Positions 46,066 to 56,482 of a DNA stretch of 64,000 nt are shown piece after piece (position 1 is the stretch's first letter; each line of letters opens with the position of its first letter). The position numbers and the translations under genes were made by a program. The notes under the pieces are model-generated. The model saw only the letters and a list, made by a program, of their open reading frames with translations. It did no database searches and was not told the origin of the DNA. Source of the DNA: Fomes fomentarius (lineage: Eukaryota > Basidiomycota > Agaricomycetes > Polyporales > Polyporaceae); assembly GCA_022606135.1 (NCBI GenBank), contig JABYQN010000009.1, positions 1,389,001 through 1,453,000 on the forward strand. The letters run 5' to 3'.

Positions 46066-46445
46066 CTATGACAACCTCGTTTGGTGTCAGTGGCGGGAAA
46101 CTACGAGAGGAAAGTTGAGCTCTCTCTCAAGTTGGACGAGTCCTTGTACTCACGAAATGATGCGCGTATCCGACGCAGTTGGTTAGGTTTCAAAGCAGCG
46201 TTCTTTGTGGTTTTGTTCGATGTCCCCACTCTGGGAGTAAGAGCACTGCAGGCACTGTGCGTCGAAGGGGATGGTCAGGAGCCGCGTGGTGGCCCGCTGA
46301 CGACGGGGCATCGGCAGATCCGGCCCGGGACGCGCGCTTCACGGTTCGTCCCCCACTGAGCCAGTAAGCTGAATCCACAATCCATGGCAACATGCATCGG
46401 ATTCGCATTCCAGTCCATAGTACTGAGCCTGTGATACTTCTACAT
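46066..46445. other. Spacer between array copies B and C
   Basis: About 380 bp with the copy B promoter and the copy C 3' end. Nothing else recognised. Confidence 0.4.
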
Positions 46446-48025
46446 TTATGAATCAAATGCCCATGCGTCGCAACCCGGGAGGTGCCCTGCACAACACTCA
46501 TTGGCCCTCGGGGTCCTTCCTTCCGTCACGCCGCCATCCATGCATATGGACCTGGTTGTTTTCCCCTCCAGGTACCTCTTGCGAAATTCCGGCAGAACAT
46601 GGTCCCATCTGTGTAGCCGATACAATCACAATTGTGGAGACAAAGAAAGGGAAACGCAGACATACAGCGTGCATCGTGCCAGCTTTCTCGTCAACTTCCC
46701 TTCATCGCGCTTGTCATCCGATCCCGCGTCCTCGGATACTAGCTTCTGGCCCTCCAATCTCCCCTGGCGCTCGAAGAACCGAAACAGGACAACGTAATGA
46801 AGGGGGAATACAGCGGTATACCTGTACATGAAGACGAGCGGATCTAGCACCTGGAAGTCCATCTCCGCGGTGCAGTTGCGTAGGCCCAAACTCCAGCTAC
46901 ATTCTGCCGCCGGGTCCCAGCTCAGCGGCACAGAGGTTCTGGACAACCGTGGTGGCGGTATGATACCGTCCATGTCTAGCTCGATGATCCAGCTCTTCTG
47001 GTCGCACACCCAACGTTCAGAATCAAAATGCAGGCCATGCATCTGTGGCGGAAGACATGATAGGAGAGGAGAGTTGTTCTGCATGATTCTCCATCCGCGT
47101 TTACCATACTTCACAAGGGCGTCTTGAGCCCGGGAGTTCTTCTCGTTGATCACAAGACCCTGGCGAAGCACGAAGGTCGCATACGGGTAGAGAGAGTACG
47201 CCGCGTTATACGTGATGATGTTCATGACGCATGCTGCACAGGTTGGCAAGTCCAAATCAGTGACATAAATAACTGCGATGAAATGCGACGCACTGGAGTG
47301 GAAGTCAAGCACTGATTCCAGAGGGGAATTCTGTGCGACTATCACGTCGACATTTCTCTTGTCTTCGCCATCGGGAGAAACCTTGTTGTTGAAGTTCCAC
47401 ACTGCGAGCAAACTACTCAACCCATATGTGTCCTCTGACACAGAATCAGTGTCTCCTTTCGAGCGGCTGTCGGAGCCGTCTGACGACTCCGGCTCGATGG
47501 TGGCCCATAAACGATCCAGCTCGTCCTCGAATCGCAGCTGCTGCCATTCCGTGGGCTGGTAAGTGTATCCCTCGGAAAGCAAGTAGAGCGCTATATCGCG
47601 TACGTGCGCATCGGGATGCACGTATATGTCCAGGTCGGACTCTGGATAGAAGCTCCTGTCAAAGAACTGGACAGCAAACGAGCCGCTTATGATCGCTGCC
47701 GTAGTGGCCTGCAGGGAGCGGAATGCTGGAGGGTTCGAGAAGAACCGTTCGAGCCTCTTGTTGATGTTGAAGGCTCTACGTCTGTAGTCTTGGGTTGCCT
47801 GCTGGGTCATGCGACTGACGCAAGCCACAAGAGCAAGGGATCTTGGATCGAGTTGATGTAAGACCCGGTCGCTGATCAAATGACAGCTGAACACATCGAT
47901 GAGCGATCTGGGGCTTGTGTGGGGTGACTGGAGTTGACTGTGGTGAGCCTGCGGAAGCGTCTGAGGAAGTCGTGTGAGTACCGGCCATAACTCTTACCAA
48001 CAGGATCATCGAGTACCTCTGTCAT
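46446..48025 (-). CDS. NTase-like array copy C
   Basis: Body exons from about 47894 to 47294, then 47233-46666 and 46608-46446; at least 443 residues. The first exon is uncertain: the conserved frame begins SLIDVFSCHLISDRVL without an ATG. A TATA-like element at 48141-48148 and the ATG at 48025 (MTEVLDDPVG) suggest a short first exon whose splice to the body I could not place in frame. Motifs: AFNINKRLERFF, IISGSFAVQFFDRS then PESDLDIYVHP, VDVIVAQNSPLESVLDFHS, CVMNIITYNAAYSLYPYATF, RWVCDQKSWIIELDMDGI, and last-exon WDHVLPEFRKRY. This copy alone has an Asp in the VDVIV strand, where a third catalytic carboxylate would be expected. Confidence 0.68.
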
Positions 48026-48495
48026 GATCAAGGGTAAATGCACAGAGACAGAGTAGAGGGATACGAAGTCAGTGAGGAGATAGTGCCCTTACCAGTAGGG
48101 CGAGGGATGCAGTTTGGATCACGGGCACTTTAAAGCATAGTTTATATATGTTACTCAGTCTAACGTACGTGCCCCGCCGGCGATATGAGGCCCTGATCAC
48201 TTCTCTACATCATGAACGTAAAAAGAGGTGATTGTTAGTCGCCTCATCATATAGTAGCGCCACAATGAGGGCTGTAGGACTGGATAGAAACTCCGAGTTG
48301 CATCCTGTTGGCAAGCAGACACCGCTCATTGCCCTGCGGCGATGGTCAAGGTGCAAGTCTAGGGGCACTAGACAATCTGAGCCAACACAACGGATGCAGA
48401 TTTGAATCATATGTGCATACTATCCTAAATTACCATGAGTGTTCGAGACTTCTGCCAATTATTCTCAAACATGGTATCCTACCACTATGGAGACA
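48026..48495. other. Spacer between array copies C and D
   Basis: About 470 bp holding the copy C promoter and the 3' flank of copy D. No gene recognised. Confidence 0.4.
48141..48148 (-). promoter_or_regulatory. TATA box (TATATAAA) of array copy C
   Basis: Reads TATATAAA on the minus strand, about 115 bp before the ATG at 48025. It supports that ATG as the start of copy C. Confidence 0.45.
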
Positions 48496-49886
48496 TCATG
48501 GCGTCCCGTACGCCAACCAATCCCACATTTCGTTCCGAGTTTCGTAACTCTTCCGGAACTCAGGCATCACGTGGTCCCACCTGCATCGGCAACGGGTGAG
48601 AGGACCATTTCAAGGCGGTTATGTGAGGATGGTGCCTACCACGTCCATGCGTTCGCCACATCGTCCCTCGTCTTTCCTGCGGGGATCTTCCTGTGTTCGA
48701 GCTTACCCTGCTCTACAAAGAACTTGACCAAGACATCCCAATACGGAAAGCACCCAGCAGTGTACCGCCATTTGAGGACTGTCGTATGAAGGACCTCGAA
48801 GTACACTTGAGCCTTAGGATTGTTCTGATGAAGGAGCATCCAGCTGCACTCCGCCGCCGGATCCCAATCGAGCTGGACAGATGATGGCGATGCCTTCGGG
48901 GGTGGGGTGACGCCCTCCATGTCGAGTCTGATCGTCCAGCTCTTGGTATCGCACACCCAGCGCTCGACGTCAAAATGGAACGCGTTGTGCGGAAGACAGG
49001 CGAGCAGTGGAGAGGGATTCGACATAATGCGCCAGCCGCGTTCGGAGTACTTTGTTAGAGCGGCAACGGCTCGGGGATTATACTTGTTGATTTCTAGAGC
49101 CTCACGCTTTAGGAAGGTCGCGCGTGGGTACAGCGAGTACGCCGCGTTGTACGTGATGATGTTCATGACACACGCTTTACAGGAAGGGAGATGAGCGCAA
49201 GTTTGTGAGTGAGAGACAAATGACGAACTTGAGTGGAAGTCGAGTACAGACGCCACCGGCGACGTTCTGGAGACGACAATCTGGATCTTCTGAATGTCGA
49301 GGGCCGCGTTGTCTCGGATAATAGCTCGTTCGAACGTGAACACGGCGCGCAAGCTCGGCATCCCGTACATTTGCTCGAGTTCTCCACCATCTCTTGGTTC
49401 CGCGCCCATGTTCGATAATATACAGTCCACTTCGTCTTGGAATCGCGCCTGTTGCCACTTCATCGGCTGGTAAGTATACCCCTGAGACGATACGAAGAGT
49501 CCAATGTCCAGCATGTCTCGATTGGGATGCACGAAGATGTCCACGTCTGAGTCCGGGTAAAAGCTCCTATCGAAGAATTGCACGGCGAACGACCCAGAGA
49601 TGATCGCCGCGGTACGGGCTTGCAAAGAGCGAAACGCGCATGGATCCTTGAAGAAGCGTTTGAGCCGCTTGTCGATATTGTATGCTCGCCAGTTGAAGTC
49701 TTGAGTCGCATGCCTGATAACGCGGTTTATGGCCGAGAGGTGTATCAGCGAGCTCAGCTCTAGCCGGGACAGGATGTTGTCGTAGATCAAGTGACAACTA
49801 AACGCGTCCACCAGCAATGCTTTGGCTCGGAGCGATATTGCGCTCTTGCCCACGCAAGGCTCACTCCGAGTCTCGAGGCAGTCCAT
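48496..49886 (-). CDS. NTase-like array copy D
   Basis: Exons 49886-49229, 49174-48640 and 48580-48496; 1278 nt, 425 residues, no frame break. Order: a short polar N-terminus; F-box-like LIYDNILSRLELSSLIHLSA with AYNIDKRLKRFF (about residues 33-79); IISGSFAVQFFDRS then PDSDVDIFVHP (GS at 98-99, acids at 114 and 116); IQIVVSRTSPVASVLDFHS; CVMNIITYNAAYSLYPRATF; RWVCDTKSWTIRLDMEGV; WDPAAECSWML; and last-exon WDHVMPEFRKSY. The introns fall at the same codons as in copies A-C (within the Thr codon before CVMNI, and before the WD exon). Family function unknown; the array position suggests repeated local duplication. Confidence 0.75.
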
Positions 49887-51445
49887 GTTGTGCTATGAGG
49901 GCTCATATAAGTTCTTTCAGTAATCAAATATGCAAGGAGAACTGTCACCAGATGTGGGTCAAGTCAGAAACGGATGACGTTCAACGTAGTACTCTCCATG
50001 GACTCTACTCGCCCTTATATGCCTATCGGCTCAGCGGCGTCGCCCAAAAGTTATACTATGCCTTGAAAATTTCATAGGCATTCGCTTTCAAACCAAAGGC
50101 GCAAGCAGAGTGGCGAAAGCTGGTCAAAGAAGGTAGTGTTAGATTATAATCTCGGATTGGGGGTGGCCCGGCATGTTCCGGAGTCACACAGTGGGCGCCT
50201 ATGTTGGCAGCAACTTGCTACATACTTTCTGCAAACATTTGACATGTACTTCCTCTTCTATGACCCTCTTATTGAAATATCCTCGCATTCCTCCTTGTTG
50301 CCCTAACACTTGTGTCCTGTCAAACGGGCTTGAAGCATACCGGATAGGTGTGCATCAACCTGTTCCCATCGGGTAGTGTTATGGATTCGCCGTTTCATAC
50401 GGAGATTACTTGTGCGTCGAAGGCTGCAATAGCGGCCATCACATCACCGTCGTGTATACTCTTGTCTACGAATCATCCCACAATCCCGTCTCACATGGCG
50501 CATGTAGTGCTGCCCAGTTTGATTCAATACATGCATGCAGCCGGCCGGTGGTCATCAGCCCCCTAGAGAGACCAAGGGCGGGAAGTGCGGCCGATGACGT
50601 CTCAGATTTTCCTCTCACATCCTCCCTTATTTTCACAAAAGGTCTCGGCTTAATGACAGCGAATCCACGGAAATAGCACACGGACTGCGTCGGCCGTGCT
50701 GCCATCAGGATTCGCGTTTGTATATAAGGGCTCTTACAGCTGTTTCCGAAATTGGTGGCCGCTCATCTCCGACTGACGCGCGCGCACTTTCAACACGAAA
50801 AAATCAGAAAATACAAACAAATTGACTGTGCCCTTGCCGCTGCATCCCTTGCTCTGAGACTGGTGATATATACTGCTACAAGCCTTGTAAACACACCTAC
50901 ACCTTCGGATTCTCCATAGATACTCGGGTTTGTAAGTTACAGAAGTCAGATCATCTAGGGATGACAATCCCGGATTTCTGACGAGGATCTGGCCACGAAA
51001 ACCTCTTCTCTTCGCCCTAGAGCTTCCTAGCATAATTTATACACACTCCCTATTATCTGTGTGCAATGCTATGTAACCTATGGGCAATTCCGGGGTTCTA
51101 ATGCATTGTTCAAAGTTGCGGACGTTTGGCGCCCGATGACGTGGTTATTGAGGCAGGCCGAAAAGTGGATTTCTGTACCTCGTGAGGCATAGAAATCGGT
51201 CAATGTGCTCATTCATGCTTAAAAATGAGTTTTGTCGGCCAATCAAGGTGCCAACGTGAACTGACCTCTCATATGTTTTTCGAATTTTTCGTGTGCAAAG
51301 TGTGCTGTGCAGTTGGGCGCTCGGCCACCAAAAATGGAACCAGCTGTAGGCCTTGCCCTCGCGTCTTCCCCCAGCCTTGCCGGCTCCAACGACCCAGGAC
51401 ATTTTGTCATAGTCGAGCCCTCGGTCGCCGTCTGCTCTTTGCATC
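49887..51445. other. Gene-free stretch with an isolated promoter-like element
   Basis: About 1.56 kb between the array and the protease. It contains a good TATA box at 50721-50728 but no recognisable coding region downstream of it until 51446. Frames here are short and lack domain signals. Confidence 0.45.
50721..50728 (+). promoter_or_regulatory. TATA-like element (TATATAAG), target unclear
   Basis: TATATAAG in a sharp GC-to-AT transition, 718 bp before the sedolisin ATG. It could start a long leader for that gene or a non-coding transcript. Confidence 0.3.
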
Positions 51446-53474
51446 ATGCTGGCGAAGAGCCTTACAGTCTTCCTGTATCTGGGACTCACGTTTGCCACCT
51501 CCAGGCCGCGCGCAGGCTTCCGCGTGCTTGAGAAACGTGAGGTCGTCCCTTACGGCTTTTCCAGTGTCGGGCCCGCTCCTCCGGAGAAGACGATCAGCCT
51601 GCGCCTCGCTCTCGCGAACAACGAGGACACGTTGATCAACACGTTGTATAGCGTAAGCGACCCCTCCAGCCCAAAGTACGGACAACATCTGACCAAGGAA
51701 GAGGTGAGGCTTTTAACTACCAGTTCCCTCAGAATGACGCTAAATTTTAACGTACGTCTGCGCAGGCTGAAAGCTTCGTGAGGCCCAGCTCGAATACAAG
51801 AGACATCGTTGATGCCTGGCTCCGTGACAACGATATATCCGCATCTGTTATCTCACCTGCGGGCGACTGGTTAGGTATCGACATTCCTGTCAGCAAAGCG
51901 AATGCTCTGTTCAATGCCGACTTTGCCACCTTCAGGCATGAGGGTACTGATAGTGAAGTCATCCGTACCCTGTCATACTCCCTGCCAGAGACGCTCCATG
52001 GGCACGTTGACGTGGTACATCCGACCATCTCGTAAGTACCACCGTCCTATTTCCAACCGATTTGCCTAACACTGTGGCAGATTCCCCACATCCGCTGATC
52101 TTACACCGGAGACGAAACAGAGGCGCTCTATCCACGAAATCGTGCAACACGATCCTGCCTCGTCCTGCGCCAACGGAACTATCCCGAAGTGTCTGCAGGA
52201 GCTGTACAAGATTCCTCTGACACCATCGCAGCACAAGAACAACACCCTTGGTATTACCGGCTTCTTCGGCAATACTGCGCATTATGACTGGCTCGAGACG
52301 TTCTTGAAGACATACCGGCCCGACATGAGCTCTAAGGCGAACTTCAGTGTCGTGGGCATCGATGGCGGGTCGAACGAACAAAATGTGCCTTCGGTCTCTG
52401 AAGGGGTACGTTGGACCTATCTGCCAATGTAGCGCAAACTGACCTAGGTGGCGATAGGAACTCGACATACAGTACACCGTCGGTCTTGCCACCGGGGTGA
52501 ACATCACGTATTACTTCGTTGGCGTGAAGACCCAAGACGGTGGTTTGAACGGTTTCCTGGACGAAGCGAATGTACTTCTCTCACTAGAGAAGCCCCCATT
52601 AGTGCTCACGACCAGCTATGGGAGGCAGGAGAAGTCTATTTCTCTTGCCTTAACGAAGTCAGTTCATCAGTATTCAAATGTCGGCCATCGCTGATCTACA
52701 AGTATGGGAACAGGAAGCTTTGCAATGCATACGCCCAACTCGGCGCACGTGGAACGACGATACTCTTCGCCTCTGGAGATAGCGGTCCTGGTTGTCGAAC
52801 CAACAGCACCGGTTTCGAGCCCATGTTCCCCTCTAATTGTCCATTGTACGTCCACTGCCCTTCGAAACCCGCACTGCACACGTGTTGATTTTGTCACTTA
52901 GTGTCACGTCTGTAGGCGGCACCCAAAGCTTCTCTCCAGAGGAGGCATGGACTGGCTCCGGGGGCGGTTTCTCGAACTACTACCCTCGTCCGTGCTACCA
53001 GGATGCCGTCGTCTCGTCCTACCTCGCCGTGCATGGCGCGAAGAACGCCGGGCGGTTCAACGAGACGGGGCGTGCATTCCCCGACATCGCTGCTAAGGCA
53101 GACAACTTCATCATCTTCGCCGGCGGCGTGTTCTTCCAGATTCAAGGCACCAGCGCGGCGAGCCCGACGGTCGCGAGTATCATTTCGCTCGTCAATGACA
53201 GGTTGCTGTTGAAGGGCCGTCCGCCCTTGGGGTTCCTGAACCCTTGGCTGTACAAGGAGGGCCATAAGGCGTTTACAGACATCACGACGGGAAATAGTTC
53301 GGTACAATGCTCAGAAACAGACCCTGCACGTGGGTTCGATGCGGTTGCTGGTTGGGACCCGGTATGTTCTTCGTGCCTACAATATATCTTTGGGTCCATG
53401 CTCATGCACAACAATAGGTTACCGGGTTTGGCACGCCCTGTTTCGCTAAGCTGGTATCCTTTCTCAAGTTGTGA
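51446..53474 (+). CDS. Sedolisin / tripeptidyl-peptidase (family S53), secreted
   Basis: Seven exons: 51446-51703, 51766-52031, 52081-52405, 52458-52657, 52714-52845, 52902-53361 and 53418-53474; 565 residues. Signal peptide MLAKSLTVFLYLGLTFATS, then the pro-kumamolisin prodomain (SDPSSPKYGQHLTKEE, VVHPTISFPTSADL), then the S53 catalytic domain. The catalytic triad and oxyanion acid are visible: Glu282 and Asp286 in SEGELDIQY, Asp372 in FASGDSGPG, and Ser478 in QGTSAASPTVAS. The C-terminal calcium-site region runs from DITTGNSS to GFDAVAGWDPVTGFGTPCF. Acid-active, cutting tripeptides or internal bonds from extracellular protein. Several N-glycosylation sites (for example NITY, NSSV). All junctions keep frame. 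Confidence 0.93.
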
Positions 53475-53647
53475 AGTGATAATCATTTTCTCTACTCGTT
53501 CTTGAACAAAGGTTTGCGTGTGTTTGTAGTACATTTCATCTGCCGGACGCTATATGAACGAGTACTCTCATGCATTGCATCTTGCTTGCGAGTCACACGG
53601 ACGCTATACTACATATGCTATTTGGACAGTGCTTTTAGTTCCCTGCT

Positions 53648-54877
53648 CTAGAGCCAGCCCTGGGCCTTGAAGCCTTCGAGAGTGTCCCGGGTGCTCTCCT
53701 CGATACTGCGGTACGTGATGCCCAGGGTGGCAATGCCTTTGCGGTTGTCGTACTGGAGGGGGTGCTTTGCTTGTGAAGGGTCGTAGGACGTGTTGCCTGC
53801 TGGTAGCTTTTCGGAGAAGCGATGTGCGGCAGTAGCTGTTTTCGACTAAGGTGAGAACCCGAACAGGTCTTGGGGCTAGGATGTTACTCACCGAAATCCT
53901 GCCACTTGTATGGTCCAGCAGTAATGATGAAGCGGTTTCCGCCTGCCTCTGGCTTGAGAAGTGCAAGAACATGTGCTCGCGCGATGTCACGAACGTCTAC
54001 CCACAACGCCCTGGTGAACCCACGATCAGCCTCCCTGTGTGCGACTGACAACGCAAAGGGCAGAGCGACGTACCCAGTGTTCGCCAGTGCGTTGCTATCC
54101 AGTCGGCCGCCCTCGACGATGTTGTAATACCAATCCCGAACTGACTCGTTCAGGTTCTCTGGCTTGTCGACGTCGTGGATGACCGGCCCGTACACGAAAG
54201 GCGGGTTGAGCACGGCGAGATCCCAGCTCACGGACCCCGCCTTCTTCTTCTCCTCCCACCACTCCCACGCGGCGCGCTCCGCGAGGGTCTTGCTAGCACG
54301 GTACTTGGTCGGCGCGTCCGCATCGCGCCCCTTCTCCTTCACTGTCGCGATCGACGCGTCGTTCCACGAGCTCTCGTCGAGCACTGGCGGGTCTCCCTCT
54401 TTGAGCGGGCGGACGACCGCGGCGGTGGAGGAGAGGACGACCACGCGCTTCACGGCGGGGCCGTGGGCGTGTGCGGCATTGAGCACGGAGAGCGTGCCTG
54501 CGACGGCAGGCCCGATGATCTCGTCCGGCTCGATGGTCTTCATGTGGAAGGGCGACGCGGTGTGCGCGATCGCGTCGACGTCCTGGACGTGCGACCCGAA
54601 TGCCTCTGCCTGTTGGGACCAACGCGTCATGGGTCAGTGAGTGCGCGACACGAACGCCAGGACGTGCGTTGCGCACCTTGGTCATGTCGGGGACGATAAC
54701 GGCCTCGAACTTGTCCCCGTACGACTTGAAGAGGTTGCGGATGTGGGTCGCCTTGCTTTCTGAGCGCACGGTCCCGCGCACGGAGTATCCGGCCTCGAGG
54801 AGGAGCTTGACGATCCAGACGGCGATGTAGCCGTTCGCGCCAGTGACGAGGACCTTGCCTGAGGTGATTGCAGTCAT
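53648..54877 (-). CDS. NADPH-dependent ketoreductase, extended SDR (GRE2 / dihydroflavonol reductase-like)
   Basis: Exons 54877-54677, 54609-53892 and 53835-53648; 368 residues. Rossmann entry KVLVTGANGYIAVWIVKLLL; NADP-preferring GTVRSESK after the second strand; DAIAHTASPFHMKT; VVLSSTAAVV with the catalytic Ser; YRASK with Tyr170 and Lys174; then LAVLNPPFVYGPV and WVDVRDIARAHVLAL, typical of yeast GRE2 and plant DFR/CCR relatives. It reduces aldehydes or ketones; the natural substrate is unknown, with methylglyoxal, isovaleraldehyde or lignin-derived carbonyls possible. Cytosolic, with no targeting signal. Converges on the protease with 173 bp between stops. Confidence 0.9.
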
Positions 54878-54950
54878 GTTGAGTAGGGCCTTTGCTTTCC
54901 GTATCCGATGTGAGAGAGTCGTTGTGGTATGCTACACTTCCTCCGTCTTA

Positions 54951-54958
54951 TATATAAG
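54951..54958 (-). promoter_or_regulatory. TATA box of the ketoreductase
   Basis: Lies within CTTATATATAAG, which reads as TATATAAG on either strand, about 75 bp before the ketoreductase ATG at 54877. Confidence 0.55.
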
Positions 54959-56384
54959 CCTGCGCACTTTGTGTGCGGTTCCGAAGATAGGACGGGTATG
55001 ATTCAACCAGCGTCCAACACTGCTGAGTAAGTGTGGTGTTATGTCAGGCGCGGAGTCGAGGTGATAATCGGATCGATTGGCTGCCGAGCCCTGCCTATAG
55101 GTGTAGTTAGTGAGTGCGTGCTGATGTCCGATGTAGCATTCGAATCTCACCGCGTCTAGTAGTGGCGTTTGGGGCCTGCTGTAGGCGTTTCGTACAGCAA
55201 GAAGTACCTTCATGATGAAGTAAGCCTGGTAAACGAAGACACACCACATTCTCCGATCGGTCGAATGCAAATAGCAGCCTCCGAATGGAACTCAGTGGAA
55301 CACAAGCAACAGGTATTCCTACTTACCACTCCGCTGAGTCACTTTCTGGTCGAGAAGGCTGAGGAGCATCTGCGGCGATACTGTAGCGGATGAGCTAAAA
55401 CGTAGCAGGCGCTACCAGGGCTCGAGCCTGGGTTTTGGGAGGACAAATAAGATTCAGAATCCCAAGTAATGACCATGACACTATAGCGCCCTATGTCTAG
55501 TGGGTACAGTGTCGCCTTGTCGGCACAAATCACAATCTGCAGATTCTGACTTGTATCTAACTTCGATCGTCTTTCATTAGATAGTAAGATGCACAAGATG
55601 TCTTCAATATTGTCAAGCAAGATCAAACCCGTTCCTAACGATGTCTGACTTCCGTCTCCTGTCCATCGCATCCGTACGCACGGCGGCTGACGAGAGCCGG
55701 AAGAGGCGATTAATATTGATGTCGACTAGTCTCAACGGTGCGTCATGGTCCTAGCAGTTGCGCCGCATTCACATAACTAGCCGAACTCCGTGGCCGGATA
55801 CTGATCTATTTAGCCTCCGAGGAGCTTGGCAAAGACAACGTTCAATCCAATCGAAGTCGTGTATGTACTGGTGTAGTCATGTCAGTGTCGGTGTACATGG
55901 CCTATTATGCCGCGATGTGACGGATGCTGTCCAAGAGGCCCGGCTGGAGGCACGTTGAGGGGTCGAGACAAACAGGCAGCAAGATGCAAGGCATACGTCG
56001 TAAAAGATTTCTTGAGAGAAGATCGGGGTGTACCGTGGACTGGCAGGTGTCTGAACACGAGCTGAATGGTGCTTCATCGATTCGCAGGCTAAGAACAAGC
56101 ACAAATTGCCGCGGAGATGGTGAGACTCGACAGTACCACTGCTTGTTTCATGGTACGGCTGTGCGATGAAACAGCAAAGAGGAGTGGAACGGAGAGTGGT
56201 CGTACGAGTCGAGGCCGGGGCGGCCAATGAAAAACACGGGAGGAGATAAACAAGTCGTGCGAAGTTTGGGGGCTATATTGGGGCGTGCCTAATACGGGCG
56301 GGATATTAGTCCATCATGTCCCCACCTCTATTTTTCTGAAAGTGAGGCGACCTCAAGTCGACGCCCGCTAAACCTTCTTGTCCC
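54959..56384. other. Intergenic between ketoreductase and ATP-citrate synthase
   Basis: About 1.4 kb. Apart from the tRNA at 55408-55490 I see no gene. It presumably holds upstream control sequences for both divergent genes. Confidence 0.45.
55408..55490 (-). tRNA. tRNA-Gln (CTG), second copy, intron-containing
   Basis: Minus strand, 83 nt. Acceptor stem identical to the copy at 35813 (GGCGCTA/TAGCGCC); anticodon stem TGGGA/TCCCA with a 19-nt loop starting TTCTGA, so anticodon CTG with a 12-nt intron of different sequence. The D arm has diverged (GTGTCATGGTCATTAC), and the T loop begins CTCGAGC where the other copy has TTCGAGC. Probably functional or recently weakened. Confidence 0.75.
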
Positions 56385-56392
56385 TTTATATA
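56385..56392 (+). promoter_or_regulatory. TATA box (TTTATATA) of ATP-citrate synthase
   Basis: TTTATATA 91 bp before the ATG at 56483, followed by a long CT-rich leader typical of highly expressed fungal genes. Confidence 0.55.
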
Positions 56393-56482
56393 CCGCCCAC
56401 AGCCAGATAGGCTCGTCGCCCTTTGCCTTCTCTCTCTCTCCTTCTTCCATCTTCTCCCTCCTCCACTGCATATCCTCCCAAG

